In this document: positions 33,976 through 42,879 of the stretch, piece after piece
Layout: the number at the start of each line of letters is the position of its first letter
How positions within the stretch are numbered: position 1 is the first letter of the stretch
Origin: UBA10347 sp905182135
GTDB lineage: Bacteria; Actinomycetota; Acidimicrobiia; Acidimicrobiales; UBA10347
Direction: 5' to 3'
DNA length: 64,000 bases
NCBI GenBank assembly: GCA_963925805.1
Contig: CAWUSE010000012.1
Span: 1 to 64,000 of the forward strand
The notes under the pieces: model-generated
The model's database searches: none
What the model saw: the letters and a program-made list of their open reading frames with translations, nothing else
Told to the model about the DNA's origin: nothing
Made by a program: the position numbers and the translations under genes

Positions 33976-35106
33976 CTAGCCAGCCTTGGGTTCACGAGGT
34001 AGACCGAGGAGGCGTTCGCCGATCAGGTTGCGCTGAATCTCACTGGTGCCGCCAGCAACCCGCATGCCTGGCGCATACAGAAAGTCTTCGGCCACTTGCT
34101 CATCGGCCAAGACCGTCGCTGCTGGCCCCATGCCATCGAGCCGCGCTCGAGTACGTTCGGTCGAAAATTCAGTGTTGCCAAGCTTGACCAATGGTCCGAG
34201 TTTCGGATCGCCCTCGCTGCGATCAAGCAGCTGGCGCAGCGCCCCCGCTTTGACTCGGGTTCGCATGATTCGATCTCGGTGCACGGGGTCGGTGCTGTCA
34301 TCGATCGTGTCGATCAGCCGTTGGGTGGCACGCTCGAGGCCAATTCCAGCTGCACCTACTTCGGCTCGCTCGTCACCGAGCACCGACGTGGCAACACCCC
34401 AGCCGCCGTGCAGGGGCCCAAGCAGATCGGCCTTGGCCACCGGTGCGTCGTCCAGGAAGACCTCGCAGAACTCGTGATCTCCGGTCATCTGCTTAAGTGG
34501 CCGCACATCAATACCTGGGCCGTGCATATCGAACAGGAAGAAGGAAATGCCGCTGTGGCCCGGTTCTTCCGGATTGGTGCGGGCCAGCAGAATTCCGTGA
34601 TCGGCTAGTTGCGCTGTCGAGGACCACACCTTTTGCCCACTAACCTGCCATTCGTCGCCATGGTCCTCGGCCCTGGTCGAGAGGCTGACCAGGTCGGACC
34701 CACTGCCTGGTTCGCTGAAGAGCTGACACCACAGAATCTCGGCTGCCAGGGTCGCTCGGAGATACTTCTGCTTCTGCTCTTCGGTGCCGTACTTAAGGAT
34801 CGCTCCGCCGGCCAGCACGAAACCCTGAAAGTTCATGTATGGCGAGATTTCGGCACGAGCGCACTCTTCGCTCCAGACCAACCGGAACTCAGGGCCATAG
34901 CCCTGGCCGCCGTACTCCTTTGGCCATGACACCCCGGCGAAACCGCTGGCAAACATGTGTTGTTGCCAGGCCTTAGCTTCGTCGTACATGGCCGGGGGCA
35001 TGATCGCCCCAAAAGCGCGGCAGGCAATGCCATCGGTCTTCGCTTCGCTGATGAAGTCGGCTGCCCGACGCCGAAACTCGTCGATGGTTGGAGCGTCAGG
35101 TGCCAT
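33976..35106 (-). CDS. acyl-CoA dehydrogenase family protein
   Basis: A 376-residue flavoprotein. It has an N-terminal helical domain with FAGVSWPKEYGGQGYGPEF, the middle domain with WCQLFSEPGSGSDLVSLSTR and WQVSGQKVWSSTAQLADHGI, and the C-terminal GGTSEIQRNLIGERLLGLPR. It belongs to the same broad group as the enzyme at 2996-4273 but is clearly distinct. It probably oxidises a branched, steroid-side-chain or aromatic acyl-CoA and reduces ETF. It stands alone on its strand, divergent from the siroheme operon. Confidence 0.88.
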   Translation of the reverse strand: MAPDAPTIDEFRRRAADFISEAKTDGIACRAFGAIMPPAMYDEAKAWQQHMFASGFAGVSWPKEYGGQGYGPEFRLVWSEECARAEISPYMNFQGFVLAGGAILKYGTEEQKQKYLRATLAAEILWCQLFSEPGSGSDLVSLSTRAEDHGDEWQVSGQKVWSSTAQLADHGILLARTNPEEPGHSGISFFLFDMHGPGIDVRPLKQMTGDHEFCEVFLDDAPVAKADLLGPLHGGWGVATSVLGDERAEVGAAGIGLERATQRLIDTIDDSTDPVHRDRIMRTRVKAGALRQLLDRSEGDPKLGPLVKLGNTEFSTERTRARLDGMGPAATVLADEQVAEDFLYAPGMRVAGGTSEIQRNLIGERLLGLPREPKAG

Positions 35107-35225
35107 AACGAAACGCTAGTCGTTACATACGTCACGTCCCTTTTTGGGAGAAACCGGTTGCGTCGCGGCTTCTGGCGGAATAGGTTCACGAGCTAATCCC
35201 GACTAACCCGATCGGAATTATAGAG

Positions 35226-35247
35226 TATGTCCGTACAAATGGACATA
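35226..35247. promoter_or_regulatory. inverted repeat upstream of siroheme operon
   Basis: TATGTCC (35226-35232) and GGACATA (35241-35247) are perfect arms around an eight-base spacer. The repeat overlaps the first possible ATG of the CysG-like gene (35227) and lies 22 bases before the GTG preferred here. Such placement suggests an operator in the promoter of the sulfur-assimilation operon. Confidence 0.4.
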
Positions 35248-35268
35248 AACATCTGGGAGACCTGCACC

Positions 35269-35982
35269 GTGACAGCCCATGCCAACCTCCAAAATTCGTA
35301 CCCGGTGCAACTACGCATTAAGGGGCGCCAAGCCCTTGTTGTTGGTGCAGGCAATATTGCTGTGCGCAAGATCCAAGGGCTGTTGCGAGCTGGCGCTGAT
35401 GTCACTGTCATCGCTCCATGGATCCATCCCCTCATCTCTGCGCTGCCCGTTGACATTGTCGAACGCACATATCTCGATGGCGAAGCGGGTAACTACCAAC
35501 TGGTCATCACCTGCACCGATGACCGGCTTGTGAATCGCCAGGTGTTCCGGGACGCCGATGCAGCGGGGGTGTGGGTGAACTCGGCTGACGATCCCGTGAA
35601 CTGCAGCTTCATCCTTCCTGCCGTCGCCCGTCAGGGTGATCTGACCCTGACCATCTCGACCAACGGTAAGAGCCCCGCCATGGCTACATGGCTGCGCCGT
35701 AAGTTCGAGGCCGAGTTCGATGAACGTTATGACCGCTTGATGGACCTGCTCGTCGAGGTCCGCGCCGAAGCACGTTATGTGCTGGGCACGAGCGAGGTCG
35801 CAGGATGGAACGAGGCGCTAGACGACGGCATCTTTGAACTCGTGGCTTCCGGCGAGGTCGACGCAGCTCGCCAGCAGCTCCGGTCAAGCATCGGTCTCGA
35901 TGCGCACCCTGCCCCACCAACCAGGTCTTCTGTGCTCCGTGCCAACGGGTCGGCGAACCTTGAGCCGAAGGTCACAGCATGA
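35269..35982 (+). CDS. precorrin-2 dehydrogenase / sirohydrochlorin ferrochelatase (Met8/CysG N-domain type)
   Basis: About 237 residues matching the CysG N-terminal module. The NAD Rossmann motif is ALVVGAGNIAVRKIQGLLRA. VWVNSADDPVNCSFILPAVA and LTLTISTNGKSPAMATWLRR contain the catalytic Asp and substrate residues. It oxidises precorrin-2 to sirohydrochlorin and inserts iron, giving siroheme for the reductase downstream. GTG 35269 is chosen because GGGAG lies nine bases upstream; an ATG at 35227 would add 14 residues across a palindrome. Its stop overlaps the next start as ATGA. Confidence 0.88.
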   Translation: MTAHANLQNSYPVQLRIKGRQALVVGAGNIAVRKIQGLLRAGADVTVIAPWIHPLISALPVDIVERTYLDGEAGNYQLVITCTDDRLVNRQVFRDADAAGVWVNSADDPVNCSFILPAVARQGDLTLTISTNGKSPAMATWLRRKFEAEFDERYDRLMDLLVEVRAEARYVLGTSEVAGWNEALDDGIFELVASGEVDAARQQLRSSIGLDAHPAPPTRSSVLRANGSANLEPKVTA

Positions 35983-36863
35983 CGGTGCATCTTGTCGGGG
36001 CTGGCCCTGGTGATCCTGAACTGATCACCGTCAAGGCAGCGCGCTTGCTCGGCCGGGCCGATGTTGTGGTCTATGACCGTCTGGTCTCCGCCGAAATCCT
36101 GGCGATGGCTGCGCCATGGGCCGAGCTCATCAACGTCGGCAAGGACCCCAACGGCGAGCGGACAACACAGGACCAGATCAACGCCATCCTGATCCACCGC
36201 GGCCGCCAGCACGACACCATCGTGCGGCTAAAGGGTGGTGACCCGTTCGTGTTTGGCCGCGGCGGCGAAGAGGCCATTGCACTCGAGACTGCAGGTATAT
36301 CCGTTGCTGTCGTCCCTGGCATCACCTCGTCGATCGCCGGCCCAGCGTTGGCCGGTATCCCGGTTACGCACCGCAATGTTTCGAGCGCCTTCACCGTCGT
36401 GACGGCCCACGAAGACCCCAACAAGGCCGATGGGCTGAACTGGCAGGCACTTGCGCAGCTGAACACCACGCTCGTTGTGCTGATGGGCGCTCGTCGAACG
36501 GTTCAGATTCGCGAGCGTCTTCTGGCAAGTGGCATGAGCCGCGACACGCCTGTCGCGATCATCTACTCCGCCAGCACACCTGACCAGACCGTGGACCGGC
36601 TGCCCTTGCACCGCCTCGGTGAATACCCCGTGCCCAACCCCGCCGTCATCGTCATTGGTCAGGTCGCAGCCGCATCTGTCATCACCGGATTACCCGGAAG
36701 AGATCTAACCGAGACGGACCACCTAGGCGCCAAGGACGACCCACAGACAAGACAAAGTCCCCGGGACCGTCGACCCGCACAGCTCACGAAGGATTTTGGC
36801 CGAGGAACGAGTCCAAAATCCGGACTACCCGGACTACCTATCGTTCAAGGAACAACCTCATGA
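35979..36863 (+). CDS. cobA: uroporphyrinogen-III C-methyltransferase (SUMT)
   Basis: A 294-residue SAM-dependent methylase. HLVGAGPGDPELITVKAARL is the glycine-rich SAM loop. VVVYDRLVSAEIL, VRLKGGDPFVFGRGGEEAIA and VVPGITSSIAGPALAGIPVT follow. It makes precorrin-2 from uroporphyrinogen III for siroheme. The core ends near residue 245. The remaining 45 residues (for example LTKDFGRGTSPKSGLPGLP) are unusual for the family and are partly encoded by a repeat related to intergenic DNA near 49.4 kb. ATGA overlaps with both neighbours show tight translational coupling. Confidence 0.9.
   Translation: MTVHLVGAGPGDPELITVKAARLLGRADVVVYDRLVSAEILAMAAPWAELINVGKDPNGERTTQDQINAILIHRGRQHDTIVRLKGGDPFVFGRGGEEAIALETAGISVAVVPGITSSIAGPALAGIPVTHRNVSSAFTVVTAHEDPNKADGLNWQALAQLNTTLVVLMGARRTVQIRERLLASGMSRDTPVAIIYSASTPDQTVDRLPLHRLGEYPVPNPAVIVIGQVAAASVITGLPGRDLTETDHLGAKDDPQTRQSPRDRRPAQLTKDFGRGTSPKSGLPGLPIVQGTTS
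36791..36839. repeat. dispersed repeat copy in the 3' end of the SUMT gene
   Basis: This segment contains GGATTTTGG, GAGGAACGAGT and CCGGACTACCCGG followed by a second GGACTACC. A related order of words (GGGTTTTGG, GAGGGACGAAGT, CCGGACTACCCGG) occurs on the minus strand at about 49371-49412. The similarity is judged by eye, with a 13-bp exact core. Here it lies inside coding sequence and supplies the odd C-terminal tail. Confidence 0.55.
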
Positions 36864-38659
36864 CACTCACCGAAACCCGCCCATTCCAGCCCACGCCTCA
36901 TGTGGCTGACGCTGGCATTCGGGCTGACATTGATAAGTTCCGCGACATGCTGACTGGTTATCGAGCGGGGACCGTCGACGATGACGTCTTCCGCGTCTTC
37001 CGCCTGACCAACGGCATCTATGGGCAGCGCCAAGGTGGTGAGAATCACATGGTTCGCGTCCGTGTCCCCTATGGCAAAGTGTCAGCCGACCAGCTCGACA
37101 TGTTGGCCATGGTCGTCGAGAAATACAGCCGAGGATGGGGCCACATCACGACCAGGCAGAACCTACAGATGCACTATGTGCAGCTCGACCAGATCCCGGA
37201 AGTACTCGAACATCTAGGGTCGGTCGGCTTGACCAGCCGTGAGGCATGCGGCGACACCGTGCGCAATGTGCAGGGCTGCCACCTGGCCGGAGCGTGTCCA
37301 TTCGAAGTTCTCGACATCACGGCGTGGGCTGACGCAACGAACAACTATCTGCTGCGCAACCCCATCGGTCAGCGGCTGGCTCGCAAGTTCAAGATCAACT
37401 TCTCTGGGTGCGAAACTGACTGCGGCCAGGCCATGTTCAACGACGCCGGTGTGATCGCTACAACCCGCAGGCTCGACGACGGTTCTATCGAAGCTGGCTT
37501 CCGGATATACATCGCAGGTGGCTTGGGAGCGAACCCCCACGCTGCGCTTGCACTGGAAGATTTCACGCCACGCGAACTACTGCTTCCGACGATCGAGTCC
37601 ATCCTGCGGGTGTTCGAGCAAACCGGCAATCGCGACAACAAGCTACGAGCGCGAATGAAGTGGGTTGTCGACGAACTCGGTTTCGACGAGGTGCAGCGCC
37701 GCGTGCTGACACAGCGTCATCTATTACCAGCTTCGGCAACCTGGCCTGGAGGCATCCCCGAGGAAGTAGTCCTCTATGGCGACGCTCCAGCCGGGCGCGA
37801 CATGACCCAGCAGGCAACACCCGTCGGGCACGGCGTGTCGGTCGGCTTGGGCGGAAGTTCGCCCTACGGGCGATGGGAGTCAGCCAACGTCGTCCGAGGC
37901 ATCGCCAAATCGACTGTGTCGGCCTATGCCTGGTGCCGTCTGGGCGACATCACCGCAGCCCAGTTCCGAGGCGTGGCGCAGATCATTCGCGACTTCAAGG
38001 TTGACGTGCGGGTATCGAACCGGCAGAACTTCGTGGTCCGTGGGCTCAGCGAAGGCCAGCTTCCCTCGCTCTATGAACGGTTAGCAGAACTCGACATGGC
38101 CCAGCCTGGCGCAGAGCTAAGCCGAGACGTCGTGTCGTGCCCTGGCGCCGACACCTGCGGACTCGCCGTGACACAGTCACGTGGCCTCGCTGATGCCATT
38201 GGTGCCCAACTCGAGGCCGAGGGTTTGGCCGAAGTCGGCGGTGTACGCATCAACATCTCTGGCTGTATGAACTCGTGTGGGCAACACCACATCGCTGACA
38301 TTGGCTTCTTCGGAATCGAGCGCCGCGCTCATGGCCAGCCAGCTCCTGGGTATCAGATGTTGCTCGGCGGCTTCGTCGGTCAAGAGACGATCCATTTCGG
38401 TGACAAGGCACTGCGACTGCCTGCGAAGACGGCACCTGAGGCAGCCGCCCGAGTCCTTCGACGCTTTACCGACGAACGAGATGCCGGCCAGTCCTTCCGT
38501 AGCTGGATGGACCGCGTCGGCGGCGCCCGCGAGATCGCCAAGGGTCTCAAGGATCTCGATCTCTTCCCCAAACTCGATGTGGACCCCAGTTTCTACGTCG
38601 ACTTCGACGAGACCGGGCCATACGTCGCCGAAATCGGCATCAGTGAATGCGCTACCTGA
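36860..38659 (+). CDS. ferredoxin-dependent siroheme sulfite/nitrite reductase
   Basis: A 599-residue two-repeat hemoprotein. Cys427 and Cys433 (SCPGADTC) plus Cys469 and Cys473 (GCMNSC) form the C-x5-C...C-x3-C ligands for the 4Fe-4S cluster and siroheme. RGWGHITTRQNLQMHYVQLD and VRVSNRQNFVVRGL are the paired ferrite-reductase half domains. Six-electron reduction of sulfite to sulfide is the likely role because siroheme genes precede it and a homoserine sulfhydrylase follows. Nitrite cannot be excluded from sequence alone. The start overlaps the SUMT stop (ATGA). Confidence 0.9.
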   Translation: MTLTETRPFQPTPHVADAGIRADIDKFRDMLTGYRAGTVDDDVFRVFRLTNGIYGQRQGGENHMVRVRVPYGKVSADQLDMLAMVVEKYSRGWGHITTRQNLQMHYVQLDQIPEVLEHLGSVGLTSREACGDTVRNVQGCHLAGACPFEVLDITAWADATNNYLLRNPIGQRLARKFKINFSGCETDCGQAMFNDAGVIATTRRLDDGSIEAGFRIYIAGGLGANPHAALALEDFTPRELLLPTIESILRVFEQTGNRDNKLRARMKWVVDELGFDEVQRRVLTQRHLLPASATWPGGIPEEVVLYGDAPAGRDMTQQATPVGHGVSVGLGGSSPYGRWESANVVRGIAKSTVSAYAWCRLGDITAAQFRGVAQIIRDFKVDVRVSNRQNFVVRGLSEGQLPSLYERLAELDMAQPGAELSRDVVSCPGADTCGLAVTQSRGLADAIGAQLEAEGLAEVGGVRINISGCMNSCGQHHIADIGFFGIERRAHGQPAPGYQMLLGGFVGQETIHFGDKALRLPAKTAPEAAARVLRRFTDERDAGQSFRSWMDRVGGAREIAKGLKDLDLFPKLDVDPSFYVDFDETGPYVAEIGISECAT

Positions 38660-38686
38660 CCGCGCTCGTACAGGATTTGTGCACCT

Positions 38687-38699
38687 GGGGTCAGACCCC
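38687..38699. repeat. GGGGTC-A-GACCCC palindrome
   Basis: A perfect 6-bp inverted repeat around one A lies in the 52-bp gap between the siroheme reductase and the DUF4202 gene. Similar GGGTCAGACC words occur at about 12049, suggesting a small dispersed palindromic motif. A regulatory or terminator role is not evident. Confidence 0.35.
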
Positions 38700-38711
38700 C
38701 TGGCAGCAGCG

Positions 38712-39311
38712 ATGAATCCCCAGTTGGCATCGACGATTGCGGCAATCGACGACGCAAATCGTCAGGACCCCAACAACCTTAATGGGCAGCCCCTTGCCAT
38801 GGTTCAAGGTCAGGCGGGCAGCCGATGGCTGGATGAACTATGTGCCACCCCACGCGATGAGTTGCGGCTGGCGGTGCGGGCCCACCATTTGCGCCGATGG
38901 GAGTTGAAGCGCGTCGACTATCCCGAAGGCCGTTCGGGATACCTGCGGTGGCGCCGAGCGAACAAAGCTCACCAGGCAGACTCCCTTGCGTCGCTAATGC
39001 AGGAAGATGAATGGCCCGAATCGTCGATCGAACTCGCCCGGTTGCTGCTCGGGCGCACCAAGCTGCGCACTGACCTAGATACCCAAACACTCGAAGACGC
39101 TGCATGCCTTGTCTTTTTGGAAACCCAGTTCGAAGCCATGACAGAGCGCACCGAACACAAACACCTGGTTTCGATCGTTGCCAAGACACTGAACAAGATG
39201 AGTCCCGGAGCGGTTATACTGGCCGGTTCAATCGGCCTCTCGACCACATCCCGGGCCCTTTTGGCCGATGCTTTTGCATCAGTAGGTGACGAGGTTCTTG
39301 ATGACGACTGA
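38712..39311 (+). CDS. DUF4202 family protein
   Basis: A 199-residue all-helical protein recognisable as DUF4202. WLDELCATPRDELRLAVRAH then HLRRWELKRVDYPEGRSGYL carries the HH...R..YP..R.GYL..R pattern. DAACLVFLETQFEAMTERTE is a C-terminal helix. The conserved His/Asp/Glu residues hint at a metal-binding helical bundle, but no activity is established. It sits between the sulfite reductase and metZ, with its 3' end overlapping metZ, so a role linked to sulfite or sulfide handling is a fair inference. ATG 38712 lacks a clear ribosome site. Confidence 0.8.
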   Translation: MNPQLASTIAAIDDANRQDPNNLNGQPLAMVQGQAGSRWLDELCATPRDELRLAVRAHHLRRWELKRVDYPEGRSGYLRWRRANKAHQADSLASLMQEDEWPESSIELARLLLGRTKLRTDLDTQTLEDAACLVFLETQFEAMTERTEHKHLVSIVAKTLNKMSPGAVILAGSIGLSTTSRALLADAFASVGDEVLDDD

Positions 39312-40485
39312 ACGCGAACTTCACGAGGCCACCCTGCTCGTACGCGGCGGATTGCAGCGAACAGGTTTCGACGAGACCGCCGAGGGCCTGTTCCTTACGT
39401 CGGGTTATGTCTACAGCAGCGCGGCCGAGGCCGAGGCTGCCTTTGCTGGTGAACACGACCGCTATATCTACTCTCGCTACGGCAACCCGACTGTTTCTAT
39501 GTTCGAGGAACGATTGCGCCTGATCGAAGGCGCCGAATCCTGCATGGCCACAGCAAGTGGCATGGCTGCGGTGTTCGCATCACTCGCTTCGTTTGTCTCT
39601 GCAGGCGACAAGGTCGTGGGTTCTCGGGCGTTGTTTGGCTCTTGCCACGTGATCATGAGCGAGATTCTGCCTCGGTTTGGTGTCGAGACCATCCAGGTCG
39701 ATGGCACCTCGCTCAACGAGTGGGAAGAAGCACTTGCCGGGGGCGCACGGGCCGTCTTTCTGGAGACGCCGTCAAACCCTGGGCTCGAGATCATCGACCT
39801 CGCGGCGGTGTCCGAGATGGCTCACGCCGCCGGCGCCCTCGTGATCGTCGACAACGTGTTCGCCAGCCCCATCCTTCAGAAGCCACTCGACTTTGGTGCT
39901 GACGTCGTCGTCTACTCGGCAACCAAACACATCGACGGACAGGGCCGCGTCCTTGGTGGCGCCGTGCTCAGCACCAAGCAGTTCGAGACGGACTATCTAA
40001 AGCCGTTCACTCGCCACACCGGGCCAAGCCTCAGTCCGTTTAATGCGTGGGTCCTCGTCAAGGGACTCGAAACTCTTCGTCTTCGAGTCGACGCTATGAG
40101 CCGCTCGGCGCAAACATTGGCTGAGCAACTCGAACAGCACTCGGCAATTGCCCGCGTCGGCTATCCAATGTTGGCATCGCACCCGCAGTTCGAACTGGCG
40201 AAACGGCAAATGAGCGCTGGCGGCACGATCCTGACGATCGATGTCGGCAACAAACAAAACGCCTTCGCGTTCATGGACGCTCTACAACTATTCGATATCT
40301 CGAACAACGTCGGCGACTCTAAAAGCCTGGCCACACACCCGGCCACCACCACGCACCGCCGTATCGGGGCCGAGGGCCGAGCGCTCGTTGGTATCGGCGA
40401 TGGCATGATCCGGCTCAGCATCGGTCTCGAAGACCCACAGGATCTCTACACCGACCTCGACACTGCCCTCACCCACCTCCCGTAG
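39301..40485 (+). CDS. metZ: O-succinylhomoserine sulfhydrylase
   Basis: A 394-residue PLP enzyme of the Cys/Met metabolism family. YIYSRYGNPTVSMFEERLRL is the family signature and VVYSATKHIDGQGRVLGGAV holds the PLP Lys209. NVGDSKSLATHPATTTHRRI closes the active site. It joins sulfide, from the reductase upstream, with activated homoserine to make homocysteine. The MetZ subgroup fits better than MetB because of the sulfide context and the IDGQGR sequence. ATG 39301 overlaps the DUF4202 gene by 11 bases, completing a five-gene operon from sirohydrochlorin to homocysteine. Confidence 0.88.
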   Translation: MTTERELHEATLLVRGGLQRTGFDETAEGLFLTSGYVYSSAAEAEAAFAGEHDRYIYSRYGNPTVSMFEERLRLIEGAESCMATASGMAAVFASLASFVSAGDKVVGSRALFGSCHVIMSEILPRFGVETIQVDGTSLNEWEEALAGGARAVFLETPSNPGLEIIDLAAVSEMAHAAGALVIVDNVFASPILQKPLDFGADVVVYSATKHIDGQGRVLGGAVLSTKQFETDYLKPFTRHTGPSLSPFNAWVLVKGLETLRLRVDAMSRSAQTLAEQLEQHSAIARVGYPMLASHPQFELAKRQMSAGGTILTIDVGNKQNAFAFMDALQLFDISNNVGDSKSLATHPATTTHRRIGAEGRALVGIGDGMIRLSIGLEDPQDLYTDLDTALTHLP

Positions 40486-40641
40486 GCGCACCTTTTGTCG
40501 GGGGCTAGGCACAAAAACGCACGCTATCCCGCACAGATCAAGCGGTTCAGATGGCGGGGACATCGTGCCAAACTCATGGCCCCAATCCCGGTCCAACCGC
40601 CTAGCGACGAACTCGATCTCACTAGAGACGTTCGACTTTTA

Positions 40642-40890
40642 TCAGTTCTGGTCAGCCACTTGAGCCCGATGGTGAATCAAAGCGTGTGCGGCGATACCAA
40701 ACCGTTCGCGGTGGCTGGTGTGGATGATGACCACCGACCTGCCTTGATACGGCTCGGACATAGACGGCGCAGGCAAAAACGGATTCTGTTCGCACAAGCT
40801 GATCGCTAGCGCGGCCGGTCTCGCCCACTCGCTGTGCTCCATCTGAGGCCCGCCCCGAGACAGTTCGTAGACCAGTAGGGTCCGCACCAT
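40642..40890 (-). CDS. possible small hypothetical protein
   Basis: The 403-bp gap 40486-40888 holds one coding-like frame on the minus strand, about 82 residues: MVRTLLVYELSRGGPQMEHS ... EWARPAALAISLCEQNPFLP ... SVVIIHTSHRERFGIAAHAL. The composition and Trp/His use look protein-like. However, its ATG overlaps the ATG of the divergent LLM gene, leaving no room for promoters, so one start must be wrong or the ORF is a relic. No family is recognised. Confidence 0.35.
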   Translation of the reverse strand: MVRTLLVYELSRGGPQMEHSEWARPAALAISLCEQNPFLPAPSMSEPYQGRSVVIIHTSHRERFGIAAHALIHHRAQVADQN

Positions 40891-41797
40891 GGATATCGGA
40901 ATCAATGGCTCTGGCCTTCTTGCCAACCCTGCACTCGGCGCTCTCAACGCCGACCTCGCTTCGGCCGAAGACGATAATTTTGCGTCATATTGGCTGGCTC
41001 AGACTGGTGGCGTCGATGCACTCACTGTTTTTGCCGCCCGCGGCGCAACCGGATCCGACATGAAGCTGGGCACCGCCGTTATCCCTACCTGGACAACCCA
41101 TCCACAGGTCTTGGCAGGCCAAGCAATGACGACCCAGGCCGCTATCGACGGTCGATTGGTGCTGGGCCTTGGACTGGCACACGAACCATCGGTCACAGGT
41201 CGATGGAAGATGAAGTGGGAACGTCCCGTCCGCCAAATGATGGACTTTCTCGATGTGCTACAGCCACTCATAAGCGACGGCATCGTGGATCACGACGGCC
41301 ACTTCTGGAGCTACGAGGGTGCTATGCCATTGCTCGACACTCCGACCCCCAAGGTCATGATCGCTGCACTCGGCGAGCAGATGCTCAAGCTGGCGGGTGC
41401 ACGCACCGACGGCACGATCCTGTGGTGCGTTGGCCCGAAGACCATCGCCAACCACATTGCCCCTGTAATTAATGCAGCTGCCGACAAGGCCGGGCGCGAC
41501 AAGCCCTCCATCGTGTGTTCGATCCCGGTGTGGGTGACCGACGAACCAAAGCCAGCGCGCGACTTTCTGGGCCAAATCTTGTCGATCTATGCCGAACTTC
41601 CTAGCTACCGACGCATGCTCGATATCGAAGGCCTACACGGACTCGGTGAGCTCTCACTCGTTGGCACCGAAGCTGAAGTTACCGAACGCATCGCCGAGAT
41701 CGCAGTATCTGGCGCCACTGATTTCACAGCGGTGCCCATGGGCGGGAATCCTGACGAGATCGAGCGCACTCGCGAAATCCTTCGCATCGCCCGCTAA
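40889..41797 (+). CDS. LLM-class F420-dependent oxidoreductase
   Basis: A 302-residue luciferase-like protein of the mycobacterial F420 type. The N-terminal strand MDIGINGSGLL and the LGTAVIPTWTTHPQVLAGQA strand come first. Then come IDGRLVLGLGLAHEPSV and PTPKVMIAALGEQMLKLAGA. The substrate is unknown. It is distinct from the protein at 8808-9641. The following 220 bp (41798-42017) show no feature. Confidence 0.84.
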   Translation: MDIGINGSGLLANPALGALNADLASAEDDNFASYWLAQTGGVDALTVFAARGATGSDMKLGTAVIPTWTTHPQVLAGQAMTTQAAIDGRLVLGLGLAHEPSVTGRWKMKWERPVRQMMDFLDVLQPLISDGIVDHDGHFWSYEGAMPLLDTPTPKVMIAALGEQMLKLAGARTDGTILWCVGPKTIANHIAPVINAAADKAGRDKPSIVCSIPVWVTDEPKPARDFLGQILSIYAELPSYRRMLDIEGLHGLGELSLVGTEAEVTERIAEIAVSGATDFTAVPMGGNPDEIERTREILRIAR

Positions 41798-42017
41798 GCC
41801 AGCGCTGCTGTTCCGCTCCTGGAGCACTGCCTAGCGTTCGTCAAGAACAGGTTTCGCGCTCACCTCGAACTCGGCCCCAACTCCATCGCGCCGCACCATC
41901 GGGACACCGTGATGATTGCTGACGGGGAAACCACCGCCGCAGCCGCCAGTTCTCATGATCAAACGCAATAGTCTGCACGGGTTTCCCTATCAGGCAGCCG
42001 CGATCTAGCCTCTGGCC

Positions 42018-42821
42018 ATGGATATTAGCGACGAACAGATCAAGCAGTACTGGGCCGATGGCGCCACCGTGCTGCGCGACGTGATCAGTCCTGAGTGGCG
42101 TGAGCGTCTTGCCGCTGCCATCGAGCGTGACATCGCCGAACCGGGCCCGTTCGACCATTCCTACGACGTCGCGGGAGGCAGGTTCCACGGCAACCTTCGT
42201 GTCTGGCAAGACGACGCTGACTTCGCAGCGTTCTGCCTGGATTCACCAGCGGTCGAGATCGCTCAAACGTTCCTACGAGCGACACGACTGAACTTGCTCT
42301 ATGACCAATTATTCGTCAAAGAAGCCGGTGCTGATCACCGCACACGTTGGCACAACGACCAGCCCTACTGGCCGGTGTCAGGACGAGACGTGATCTCGGT
42401 TTGGGTGGGCTTGGACCACACAACCGCCGAGAACGGTCGGCTCGAATTCGTACGCGGCTCACACGAATGGGACAGGTGGTTTCAGCCCGAACCATTCGGG
42501 CCAAATAGTGGCAATAGTGCCTACGACCAAAACCCTGACTACGAGAAGATGCTCGACATCGAAGCCGATCGGGATGCGTACGACATCATCACCTGGGACA
42601 TCGAACCCGGCGATGTCTATGTATTCAGCGCGATGACCGCCCATGGAGCGCCAGGCAACGCCACCACCGATCAACGACGTCGGGGCTACACAGTTCGCTA
42701 CTGCGGCGACGACGTTTTCTATGACCCTCGTGTCGGTATCAGCGCTCCCGTTCTGGTTGACGGTTTACTCGCTGGCGACCGTCTTGATTCTGAGCAATGT
42801 CCACTGGTGTATGCCGCGTAG
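42018..42821 (+). CDS. phytanoyl-CoA dioxygenase (PhyH) family protein
   Basis: A 267-residue 2OG-Fe(II) oxygenase. It starts MDISDEQIKQYWADGATVLR. The metal ligands lie in TRWHNDQPYWPVSG (His-x-Asp) and MTAHGAPGNATTDQRRRGYT (distal His plus the 2OG-binding Arg). GRLEFVRGSHEWDRWF is the typical strand after the HxD motif. Members hydroxylate CoA esters, betaines and natural products. Nothing in the surroundings indicates the substrate. Confidence 0.86.
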   Translation: MDISDEQIKQYWADGATVLRDVISPEWRERLAAAIERDIAEPGPFDHSYDVAGGRFHGNLRVWQDDADFAAFCLDSPAVEIAQTFLRATRLNLLYDQLFVKEAGADHRTRWHNDQPYWPVSGRDVISVWVGLDHTTAENGRLEFVRGSHEWDRWFQPEPFGPNSGNSAYDQNPDYEKMLDIEADRDAYDIITWDIEPGDVYVFSAMTAHGAPGNATTDQRRRGYTVRYCGDDVFYDPRVGISAPVLVDGLLAGDRLDSEQCPLVYAA

Positions 42822-42879
42822 CAACCAAGGCCCGCTGGCGCATACCGCACGCCGGACTTAGCCCTGTAACCTCCACGCC

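Noticed and set aside
36860..38659. Calling the siroheme enzyme a nitrite reductase outright
   Set aside because: Ligand motifs do not separate the two; the siroheme and MetZ context favours sulfite, so it is left as sulfite/nitrite.
38277..38711. N-terminal extension of the DUF4202 ORF
   Set aside because: It overlaps the siroheme reductase in another frame and carries no family sequence.
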